A DNA stretch of 12,403 bases from Gymnopus androsaceus JB14. Taxonomy: Eukaryota; Basidiomycota; Agaricomycetes; Agaricales; Omphalotaceae. This document shows, piece after piece, positions 1 to 7,805 of this stretch. The notes under the pieces are model-generated. The model was not told where the DNA came from. It was given only the letters and a program-made list of their open reading frames with translations, and made no database searches. The stretch spans positions 1 through 12,403 of the forward strand of contig ML770168.1 of NCBI GenBank assembly GCA_009733575.1, written 5' to 3'. The translations under genes were made by a program, and so were the position numbers. Each line of letters opens with the position of its first letter. The first letter of the stretch is position 1.

Positions 1-1380
1 CATTCAGTGGCCTTTTCCCCTGATGGAAATAAGATTGTGTCTGGCTCAGCTGATGAGTCATTAATGATCTGGGATGCTACCACTGGCACTCAGATAGGTG
101 ATTTTCTGGGGGGTCATGATGATGCAGTCCATTCAGTGGCATTTTCTCCTGATGGGTGCAGGATTGCATCTGGATCAAATGATTGGACTATAAGGATCTG
201 GGATGCCACCACTGGTGAACAGATAGGGGATCCCCTGCAAGGTCATGCTGATTCAGTGCGATCAGTGGCCTTTTCACCTGATGGAACTAGGATTGTCTCT
301 GGCCTCGCATGATACAACAGTAAGGATCTGGACACTACCACAGGTGCTCAGATAGGTGACTTTGTGGGACTCATGATGATTCAATCCAATCAGTGCCCCA
401 TTCAGATGATGAAACTAGGATTGTGTCTGGCTCTGATGATGCAGCAGTAAGGATTGGGGATGCCACCACTGGTGCTCAGATTGGTGGTTCCCTGCAAGGT
501 CATGCTCATTCAGTCCAATCAGTAGCCTTTTCACCTGATGGAACTAGAATTGTTTCTGGTTCTGCTGACATGACACTAAGAATCTGGGATGCCACCACTG
601 GTGCTCAGATAGGTGACTTTCTGGGAAGTCATGATGATTCAGTCCATTCAGTGGCCTTTTCCCCTGATGGTATTAGGATTGTGTCTGGCTCTGCTGATGA
701 GACAGTAAAGATCTGGGATGCTGCCACTGGTGCTCAGATAGGTGACTCTCTGAGAGGTCATGATGATTCAGTCTATTCAGTGGCTTTTCGCCTGATGGCA
801 CTAAGATTGTGTCTGGTTCTGCTGACATGAAACTAAGGATCATGGATGCCACCACTGGTGCTCAGATAGTTGATCCATTGGAGGCTCATTATTCAGTCCA
901 ATCAGTTGCCTTCTCACCTGATGGAAGTAGGATTGTGTCTGGCTCTGATGATGCAACAGTAAGTATCTGGGATGCCACCACTGGTGCTCATATAGGTGAT
1001 CTGGAAGGTCATGATCGTTCAGTCCAATCAGTGGCCTTTTCCCCTGATGGAAGTAGGATTGTGTCTGGCTCTGATGATGATACATTAAGGATCTGGGATG
1101 CCACCACAGGTACTCAGATAGGTGATCCTCTGGAAGGTCATGATGACTCAGTCCGATCAGTGGCCTTTTCACCTGATGGAACTAGGATTGTCTCTGGGTC
1201 TGATGATAAGACAGTAAGAATCTGGGATGCCACCATTGGTTCTCAAATGGGTGATCCTCTGGAAGGTCATGATAATGCTGTTCTTTCAGTGGCCTTTTCA
1301 CCTGATGGGACTAAAATTGTGTCTGCCTCTTTTGACAAGACAATAAGGATCTGGAATGCCACTACCAATGCTCTCATCAA
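1..1380 (+). repeat. Tandem 126-129-bp WD40-coding repeats, 11 units
   Basis: The ATCTGGGAT block that encodes the IWD motif recurs at 67, 196, about 327, about 454, 584, 710, 836, 965, 1091, 1220 and 1349, a spacing of 126-129 bases with small deviations at the frame breaks. Units are very similar at nucleotide level, including synonymous sites, which is the pattern of high-internal-conservation WD40 arrays that undergo unequal exchange and gene conversion. Differences concentrate at a few residues per unit (for example SADET, SDDAT, SNDWT), which are the positions expected to vary on the propeller surface. Confidence 0.85.
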
Positions 1381-1415
1381 TAATACATTCTCATATCCCC
1401 ATAAATCTTTTCAAG

Positions 1416-1466
1416 GTAGTCTTTTGTTTTTTCTGTCTTTAAAGGTAGTATCTAACTTGACAATAG
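1416..1466 (+). other. Predicted intron in the WD40 gene tail
   Basis: GT at 1416, a CTAAC branch-like site at 1452-1456 and CAATAG ending at 1466 give a 51-bp intron. It is a multiple of three, so the unspliced frame also stays open. Splicing joins SFQ to A-NNNWSLSRDGWI, which brings the conserved W-S-DGWI tail closer to the last WD40 unit, as in family members. The 5' site GTAGTC is not the strongest consensus. Confidence 0.6.
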
Positions 1467-1696
1467 CAAATAATAACTGGAGTCTGTCAAGAGATGGATG
1501 GATTAATTTTCCAAATAACCCTCATGGTATAATCTGGGTCCCTCCCCAGTTTCGTAAAGCTTTATGGCGGCCTCAGAACACATGCATTATATCTCTGGCA
1601 GGATTCACCAAGATATCTCTTGAAGATTGTGTATATGGTGAAGATTGGATAAAGTGTGTTGATTCCATTGAGCCCACTGTGAAACAAGAAGTCTAG

Positions 1697-2089
1697 TGCA
1701 GAAGTGATGATAGCAATGAGGCTGAAAATCTAGCAAGCAGCTAATGTATAAGTATGGGAAGGAATGGTACATTTTTTGGACAATGTGTTGTGAACTTTTT
1801 ATCTTATGTAACTGTTGAATCAAGAACATTAGAGCTATTTCAGCTGCATATAAGTGCCTTCTGACAATGTTGACTTGCAATTGAAGAATATTGTCCCCAG
1901 AGCTTGGCAAGTTAGCAACTGCATCTCTGCCTGCTTGAAAGAAAGAGCAATGGCATGCCACATAGTTACCCTAGTCCTGTTGTAGCTGCGCCCCAGTTGC
2001 GACGCAACTGATTTGCTTATGTAAAGATAAAGGCACTGCCACAGCGTCTATTAGCTCTATACGTCGATTTTGCTTCTTCCGTCCATACC
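1697..2089. other. Intergenic region between WD40 gene and helicase gene
   Basis: No open reading frame with coding character is seen on either strand. It presumably holds the 3' end of the WD40 gene and the promoter of the helicase gene. The only notable structure is the 17-bp inverted repeat at 1994-2010. No convincing TATA box was identified. Confidence 0.6.
1994..2010. repeat. 17-bp perfect inverted repeat upstream of the helicase gene
   Basis: CAGTTGCG-A-CGCAACTG is perfectly self-complementary with a 1-base centre. It lies 80 bp upstream of the proposed helicase ATG at 2090. It could be a binding site for a dimeric regulator, but nothing in the sequence proves this. Confidence 0.6.
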
Positions 2090-2404
2090 ATGCTGTCTGA
2101 GATTACTTTCCGCTCAGAACTTGGCACCAATATCATTAATTCCATCGTAAAATTGCGTGTTCCATCCTGGTCTGAAGGTCTCCGGCCATTTCAACTCACC
2201 TGCATTCCTAAAATCCTCGATTGTGAGGATCTGTTTGCTATAGAGAAGACTGGAGGTGGAAAGTCGGCACTGTTTGGGATTCCGATTCTGGTACACCACG
2301 AAATCAGTGGAAATCCAACCCTATATCCAAAGTTCTCGGTTTGTATACGGGAGAGGGCAGTTGGGATTGTGATTACGCCAACAAAGGGACTTGCAAATGA
2401 TATA

Positions 2405-2456
2405 GTGCGTATATTGATATACTCTGTGAATTCTCTTGCTTATTCGTTTATTCTAG
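2405..2456 (+). other. Intron 1 of the helicase gene
   Basis: GTGCGT at 2405 and TTCTAG ending at 2456 give a 52-bp phase-0 intron. Splicing joins LANDI to VKQLRIQLGI, restoring the motif Ia region of RecQ-like helicases, and moves from one open frame into the next. Reading through instead hits a stop at 2459-2461. Confidence 0.85.
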
Positions 2457-3348
2457 GTTAAACAGCTTCGAATACAGCTTGGTATTGAAGGCTTTGCCTA
2501 TACACACAAGAATATCACTGCCCAACAAAAAATTAGTGTCAATATCGTGAAGGAAATCATATCATGCTGCTATTCAGTCATCTGCGTTGATCCCGAACAC
2601 TTGCGAGAACGGGAATGGTACCTTATCGCCAACTCTCCATCTTTTCGTGAAAATGTAATCTTTGCCTGTGCTGAAGAAGGTCATGTCATAAATGAGTGGG
2701 GTCTATCATTCCACCCACTGTTCCGTCACATTGGAATGTTCTTTCGTGGCCGGCTACCATCCCACATCTCAGTCTTCTCTCTCACGGCAACTATGCAGCT
2801 TGGAGAGCCACTTCATTTGGTTTGTAATAGTCTTGGCTTTGCAGGGTTGCGATTCCACCTGATTCGTCAATCCAACAAGCACACAAAACACAAAATCATT
2901 GTGCAGCCATTGACTTCTGCCATTGGAGGAAGTGAATTTCCTCAGCTTATCACATATCTGAATCAACGTCGAAAGACTATCATTCACGTTCGCACAATTG
3001 ATCTTGGCTACAGGATCTTCCTATATCTGTTCAAGCACTCTCCAAAAGACTCCCATTGTCTTCGCTGCTTTCGAATGTACAATTCACTCGTATCTGATAA
3101 ATATAACAAAAGGACAATTGATCTCCTTGACTCCGACCCCTTCTTTCAAGCTGCCATTGCAACGAAAGCACTTTCTCTTGGTGTCCATGCGAAATCAGTC
3201 ATGGACAGTGTGTCTGTGGGAGGCTCGGATACTCAGGATGAATCGGAGCAGAGTGGTGGTCGTGCAGGAAGGGATGAGTCTGTAATTGCTCGGAGGATCA
3301 TCTTGGCAACTGCGACCGAGCTTTCAAAGGCAAATAAGACTGCCAAAT

Positions 3349-3398
3349 GTATGTGTTATTTCTTTCTATCTCTGTAGCTGCCACTCATTCAGGTATAG
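3349..3398 (+). other. Intron 2 of the helicase gene (3' end uncertain)
   Basis: A canonical GTATGT donor lies at 3349. Acceptors at 3377, 3392 and 3398 all return to the same downstream frame, giving 29, 44 or 50 bp. The first is too short for a normal intron, so 3392 or 3398 is preferred. Unspliced reading stops at 3375-3377. Confidence 0.6.
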
Positions 3399-4898
3399 CC
3401 GCTGGCGAAGTCTCGGTCTCTGCAATTGCAAGACTGAAGCCCTCTGAACTACTCTCATCCAAGTCCAAGAAGACTCGACCACTTGATCCTGCCAAAGTTG
3501 TCTATTATGCGGAGACATTCTGTCATGTTGCATGTGGAAATTGAATCTATGCTAATCCTCCAGCCAAAATCTCTCAGCTGGACTGTATACAGGCTGAATG
3601 TCATGCACCTTGTGACCTTTGCTGCTCACGCTACCACATCCCGGATGATCCTCGGCAATTCCCTCCTTACACTGACGAAACAGTTCTACCACTATTGCTC
3701 CTCCCTCCTGCTACAGCAAAACGGAAATCCAGGAAGAATTTTGAAGGCTGATGATATGCGGAAGAAGGAAATGGTTGCAGTGAAGGAAGCTCTGTGTGTG
3801 TATGAAAATAACTTATATCTAGAAGAATGCTTTCACAGTCCTCACTGTAACCGACCTCATTCTATGTACTTTCCAAAGGTCATCTCAGATTGTCTTGCAA
3901 CGGATCTCTTAAAGATCCAATCTCCCAAACAACTCAAAACCATTCTTGAATCATTTTCCTGGCCCTTCATCATCTCGCAGGGACTCACGCTGTTCATGCT
4001 CATTCAATTGCTTCAAACTGATATTAGATCATCTCGCCGCAAAACCATAGCTAAAAAGTCAAAGAAAGCTACTTCTCTCTCATCTGACAAATTATCTGAA
4101 ATCTCCGACATTGAACCTCTCTCCCTTCCTCCTGCAGTCCCATCCAAGCAGCTAGAAATACAAAGAAGGCTACCAGGACAGCAGCTATTTCGGAGCCCGA
4201 ATCACTCCAGAGCTCTGACTCAGACTCTCTTTCTCGTCCTACCAAACGACCAGCCTTGAAATCAGCTGAAAACAAACCTCAAGCACCACGACAGGCACAG
4301 CAAACTTACGCAGAAGCTCATTCATACTACTCTAAACCATCAAAATCATATCAATCAGCAGCTGCGGCTGAGAATGCTCCATTGCAAAACAATCTTCATC
4401 GTTCATCTAGGCTTCAAAAATGATTATATATGGTAAGTCCTACTACTCTACATCAGAGTCTAACCAATTATTCTCATTCTCACTGTCTGCTTCATCTTCC
4501 ATTCATCTTTGTCATCTACATCCTCTGCATCCAACATCTCTACTGCATTCTCCCATTCAGTAATCAGTCACCCTGAGGCAGGGTCAATGCTCAGTGTCAG
4601 TTCAGGTCCAGCTTCCAAGCGCAATAGATGCTTTTCCGTGTACAGGTCTAATTCATCAACATCATCTAGCGCAACAATACTATCAGCATTGCTATCAGTA
4701 TCAGATTCGCTTGTTTCGATGGATGAACTTGATGAATGAGGTACAGGAGATGACGGGATTGTGATAGGTGTGGGAGATGATGGAGGAGTGTCAGATATAT
4801 CTCCAAGATGCATTGGGCTATCCTCAGAGGCTGAAACTGATGGTTGCAAAGGTGTAGTAATGGGTTCGCAAGTTTCGCAAGTTGGAATAGGAGACAAG

Positions 4899-4956
4899 GG
4901 AATGGGATTGGGATTGGGATTGGTTTCGGAATTGGCATTGGCATTAGCATTAGCCC
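4899..4956. repeat. Hexanucleotide tandem repeat (GGGATT / GGCATT type)
   Basis: The + strand shows GGGATT repeated about three times and then GGCATT/AGCATT variants. On the - strand it encodes an in-frame NANANAN...NPNPNP stretch in the DUF6589 C-terminal tail. The unit is six bases, so length changes keep frame. Confidence 0.8.
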
Positions 4957-5523
4957 GCACTTTAGCTGCTTGTCGTTCATCCTCCATCTCCTGTAATATC
5001 TCCACTCGCAGTGTATGTTTGTCCAAAAGATTCTTTAATCCACCTTCCATCAGCTTGCGACAGCCACAGTTAAACAGATTGAGAGCTGCGAAACCCATAG
5101 AACAACCCAAATGGAAAAGATGAATGCACTCATCAAAGTACATTGCAAGCAGTCATTGGTATTCAGCACGGAGATGATGGGAAGTATGGGATTTTGAACA
5201 CTTGAAGAGATCAAGTGCAGCCTCAAGCTCTTCCTTGAGGCGGAGAAAGAATTCTACATTTGGTGATATCACCTTGCGCATGAAATCATCATCAAACTTT
5301 CCCCCGCTCTTCTTGACAAGGTCTTCGAACCATTGGTTATAGTGCTCCTGGAGGAGATCATCAGGTATCCATTTCCCGAGCTCTCCAGTCACATTGACTA
5401 ACCAATTGTTCCAGATTGCGTCCTCAAATTCTTGCTGCTCTCGTAGTGGAACAAACAATACATCTCCAAGAGAAGATTCATGTAGTTGCTATTCCTACCA
5501 CCAGCGAAAATAAAAATAAAAAG

Positions 5524-5575
5524 CTGAACAGCAGATTAGCATCTAGGATTGCTTTATACGTGCATCGCAATTTAC
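5524..5575 (-). other. Intron in the DUF6589-type gene, after WEVMK
   Basis: Donor GTAAAT at 5575, GCTAAT branch-like site and TTCAG ending at 5524 give a 52-bp phase-0 intron. Splicing joins WEVMK to LFIFIFAGG; a similar VMK-x-x-IFTFAG junction is what I remember of the family. Confidence 0.85.
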
Positions 5576-5987
5576 CTTCATGACCTCCCAAACCTGCCCA
5601 ATATCTCCTTCAGGTATTGCATATGAAGCCTCAATCCACCATGAATATACGGTCTTGAACAATATTGAGTTGGCAAGTACACGATCACCTGTGAACTCCT
5701 TCTTCTCCTCATGAGCAGAAGGTGCCGACTCCTTTGCAGATGAGTTATTCATATGAGAGGTAATGGGAGGGGAGTATGGATCTCTGACTGGGAACTTGAG
5801 AGGATCTGGCACTGACTCATTGGCCTCAGCAGATAGTGCTTGTTCAAACGCATCGAGCAACATGTAACAGTCGACAATGCACTCAGCTTTTTCCAAGAAC
5901 CATTCAAGATTCGGAACCCGGTTGGACTGTGAAAGATTGTGAAAATATGGAATGATTTTGTTCCAATGATCTAGTCCTAGTTCAAGT

Positions 5988-6039
5988 CTACCATAAAAAG
6001 AAATTAGCTTCAAAAAGTGGATAAAAAAGATATGAATAC
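5988..6039 (-). other. Intron in the DUF6589-type gene, after DCWR
   Basis: Donor GTATTC at 6039, GCTAAT branch-like site and GGTAG ending at 5988 give a 52-bp phase-2 intron. Splicing joins DCWR to LELGLDHWNK and moves between two otherwise separate open frames. Confidence 0.85.
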
Positions 6040-7109
6040 CTCCAGCAGTCTAGTATCTGTGTTTCCCAGAATGCAGTCATACTATGAGAAAGATTGTAGT
6101 AATTGCTGTAGTCTTTGAAGTTGGTGGGACACTTGAATCCAGCACAAGCTGCACTTCGCGAAAGGGCTGAAGGATCATTGGTTGCCATGGGACCGTAGTG
6201 ATTCTCTGCAATGGTATTCTGGGCGGTAGACTGCTCATGCCATATCCCGATTGTTGGAAGGATGTTCTGAAGTGTCTTGTAGTCTGACTCTGGGTCGTTG
6301 GGATCATACGTTGGAGCCAAATACTTCTGTGCATGGTCTATTGCTAAGACAGAACCACCATCTCCTCCCACCCACGATATAAGAGTCAACGCGTATTCAG
6401 GTGATACAGCAGCCTGTGTGAAGAAATCATTGAGACAGCGCTTCATTCCAGCAGTCTTGATCTCATGTTCAGCGTTGGTATCAAGTGGTACAACTTGGGT
6501 CCTGCGACCTTCACGCATGCGATGAATAGCGTATTTTGTACAGAAAAGATTGGATACCTCAGGTTGCATAAACTCGAGGCTTGGACAGTAGTCAAAGAGT
6601 GCACGGACAACATGCAAGGTCTGTACTCCTCAAACGTGTGTCCAATTGATGTCCAGGTCAACAATCTTCTGCACCGTGAGCTGTGCCCGTTCATTCTTCA
6701 AGATACGCATCAAACAGTCCACGAAATCGAATGCATCATCTGCACAATCGTCAAGACCAATCGCGGTACAAGCAGTACCACAAATGAGACAATTCTTGAG
6801 CCCAGTACCTCCCTCCCACACTTGTAAGAACTCCTGGATGTTGTCGAGAACAAATTGGTACAGGACCTGGTAACGCTTTTGTCCCTGCCCGACTTCAGTG
6901 CGCAGATTCTCCAGTGAAGTATCCACCATGGTTGCAAGAGCTTGCCTTGCAGTCGTCTCATGAACACTCATGGCCAGATGACTAGCCGCGCGTTTCACAT
7001 TGACATGAGATCCACATGCAATGTGCCATATACCCATGTGCATTGCCATGTAGCTGTTCGCATATTGATTCCTGGATAGAATGAATGAAGATATAGCCGC
7101 AACTTGTAT

Positions 7110-7165
7110 CTGCAGAGAATTTGTCAGGAGTATGTATATATATATATATCAATAGCGATACTCAC
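7110..7165 (-). other. Intron in the DUF6589-type gene, 5' region
   Basis: On the - strand GTGAGT (donor at 7165), a (TA)n run, a CTGAC branch-like site and CTCTGCAG (ending at 7110) define a 56-bp phase-0 intron. It joins KRCNPSI to IQVAAISS, keeping one frame. Confidence 0.75.
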
Positions 7166-7225
7166 TATAGATGGATTACAACGTTTTCATTCAACAAGAA
7201 CTCCTTTCTTCTGAGGTGCAGCCAT

Positions 7226-7378
7226 ACACTCAGTTAGATACCAAACTAGCGGCGAACGCGTTTTGAATAGACGTGCACGATCTGCAATCCTAAATCACAT
7301 CATATCCTCCTTTGTGACCATTTTCACACCCTTGGCACATGTCCTCTCATTTGCCGAGGCCACTAGACAAGCTGAAAT
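7226..7378. other. Junction between the DUF6589-type gene and the putative LTR
   Basis: No open frame with DUF6589-like content continues here on the - strand, although the protein seems to lack its N-terminal part. The stretch may be gene flank, degraded exon, or the outer part of the LTR if its boundary is at 7313 or further left. Confidence 0.4.
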
Positions 7379-7602
7379 GTGAGCTGTATCTGGCGCTGGG
7401 TCCTTAGGTATAAGACCTCGGTGAGGTCAGAGCTTACTTTCACCCAAAAGAACACAACTGGACTGTATATTTGTCTAGGTATTCTCGGCGGGTGATGGTG
7501 TAAAGCTAAAGTACATAGTGACATAAAGTATTTTATATAGTAAATCAAATGAATTAAAAGGGTAACATAATGATGTATGCATAAGGGAACAGGGGCGTTA
7601 CA
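7379..7602 (-). mobile_element. Putative 3' LTR of a Gypsy-type element (left boundary uncertain)
   Basis: On the - strand the sequence from 7602 begins TGTAACGCCCC, directly after a purine run GGGGAGGG (7610-7603), the arrangement expected of a polypurine tract followed by the TG of a 3' LTR. A TATA-box-like CTATATAAAA lies at 7540-7531 on the same strand, and a short hairpin (GACCTC-GGT-GAGGTC) at about 7414-7428. The far end should be CA on the - strand; candidates are CTCACA ending at 7379 or GGTCACA ending at 7313. The partner 5' LTR is not in the window, so identity between LTRs and target duplications could not be checked. Confidence 0.4.
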
Positions 7603-7610
7603 CCCTCCCC
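7603..7610 (-). promoter_or_regulatory. Candidate polypurine tract
   Basis: GGGGAGGG on the - strand sits directly before TGTAACG. In LTR retroelements this tract primes plus-strand DNA synthesis. It is short (8 purines), so the call rests mainly on its position. Confidence 0.4.
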
Positions 7611-7652
7611 GGCCAGATTGAGTCCACAGGAGCAATCAATAAACAAACCCGG

Positions 7653-7797
7653 AGATTGAGTACTCATGATAGCGTGTCGTGAGCATCTAATCGACATGTC
7701 AGGCAGTTGGGGCTATGACATTCACGATAGCGTGTCATGAAAGTCAAAGCCTGGTACTCACCTCAATAGCGTGTTGAGGTGAGCACCGGTAGCACGA
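7653..7797. repeat. Three consecutive hairpins sharing the loop TAGCGTG
   Basis: On the + strand TAGCGTG occurs at 7670-7676, 7728-7734 and 7767-7773, each flanked by inverted arms. The arms are CTCATGA/TCGTGAG, TTCACGA/TCATGAA and CTCACCTCAA/TTGAGGTGAG. The third stem is perfect over 10 bp and extends through GGT/ACC with one mismatch. The first and second each have one T.G or C.A pair. Loops are identical while stems differ, so this is not simple duplication. They lie between the stop of the last ORF (7806) and the polypurine tract, that is, in the 3' untranslated part of the proposed element. Confidence 0.8.
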
Positions 7798-7805
7798 TGA
7801 GACAA

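Larger units (their letters stand above)
1..1696 (+). pseudogene. 3' part of a NACHT/STAND-WD40 (HET-E-like) gene, frame-broken
   Basis: The 5' end lies outside the window. What is visible is a C-terminal WD40 propeller region of eleven units, each with the pattern GH-D-SV-SVAFSPDG-RIVSGS-D-T-RIWDATTG. It is followed by a tail (W-S-DGWI...WVPP..RKALWRP...GEDWIKC) typical of fungal NACHT-WD40 proteins; such proteins are STAND-type NTPases, several of them linked to non-self recognition, with WD40 repeats as the sensing part. The reading frame changes near 302, 333-336 and 366-372 and again near 785-790. Each change fits a 1-base deletion or insertion against the neighbouring units. The last open stretch is 809-1696, ending in TAG. 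A 51-bp intron probably lies at 1416-1466. No N-terminal effector or NACHT domain is visible. I call it a pseudogene because four small indels are hard to explain as introns; assembly error in near-identical repeats is the alternative. Confidence 0.8.
2090..4423 (+). pseudogene. RecQ-like ATP-dependent DNA helicase, fungal expanded type, probably decayed
   Basis: RecQ enzymes are superfamily 2, 3'-5' DNA helicases. Motifs in order: Q-motif region LRPFQ (residues 31-35); Walker A KTGGGKS (53-59); motif Ia ITPTKGLANDI-VKQL; CVDPEHL; motif II region CAEEGHVINEWG (EEGH in place of DEAH); motif III SLTAT; a motif V-like ATKALSLGVHAKSV; motif VI QSGGRAGRD. A Cys-rich stretch follows (C-x4-C...C-x5-C-x3-C-x2-CC at about 3524-3634), like the zinc-binding part of RecQ proteins, then a region reading ADDMRKKEM...SWPFI. 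Two introns are needed: 2405-2456 and about 3349-3398. Beyond them the frame is broken by an in-frame TGA at 3542-3544, a 1-base shift near 3735-3748 and another change, or an intron, between about 4060 and 4157. The last segment runs to TGA at 4421-4423. The start at 2090 is the first ATG before the Q-motif region. The motif core makes the family assignment strong; intactness is doubtful. Confidence 0.8.
4568..7225 (-). pseudogene. DUF6589-type protein gene, interrupted by in-frame TGA codons
   Basis: Assembled on the - strand from exons with tops at about 7225, 7109, 5987 and 5523. Recognisable DUF6589 landmarks in order: a region around SRNQYAN; VLDNIQ; GTACTAI; WVGGDGGS; ILPTIGIWHEQ; ENHYGP; SMTAFWETQILDCWR; FIFAGGRNSNYMNLLLEMYC; WNNWLVNVTGELGKWIPDDLLQEHYN; and a C-terminal acidic Ser/Pro-rich tail after CRKLMEGGLKNLL. 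Molecular function is unknown; the family is common in Agaricomycetes genomes. Three introns (7110-7165, 5988-6039, 5524-5575) join frames cleanly. The frame is interrupted by TGA at 6630-6632, 5153-5155 and 4568-4570, possibly also 7187-7189, and by a 1-base shift near 5428-5433. If the last TGA is passed, the frame continues to TAG at 4460-4462. An ATG at 7223-7225 is only a candidate start and is cut off by the TGA at 7187; the N-terminus seems short for the family. Confidence 0.72.

Noticed and set aside
673..1172. Antisense open frames across the WD40 array
   Set aside because: They repeat with the same period as the WD40 units and encode only mirror-image repeats of the coding strand.
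1..1380. Regular direct repeats as a possible CRISPR-like array
   Set aside because: The whole 129-bp unit is repeated and encodes WD40 repeats; there are no unique spacers.
1605..1961. 118-residue - strand open frame between the WD40 gene and the helicase
   Set aside because: No recognisable domain, no introns or promoter signals, and it overlaps the conserved WD40 gene tail.
3483..3740. First part of the + strand open frame beginning at 3483 as the helicase continuation
   Set aside because: The Cys-rich RecQ-like sequence is in another frame over this stretch; only the part after about 3740 (ADDMRKKEM onward) looks real.
3542..7189. In-frame TGA codons as selenocysteine or a changed genetic code
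   Set aside because: Fungi of this group are not known to use selenocysteine, and other genes here end normally in TAG, TAA or TGA. Mutation is simpler.
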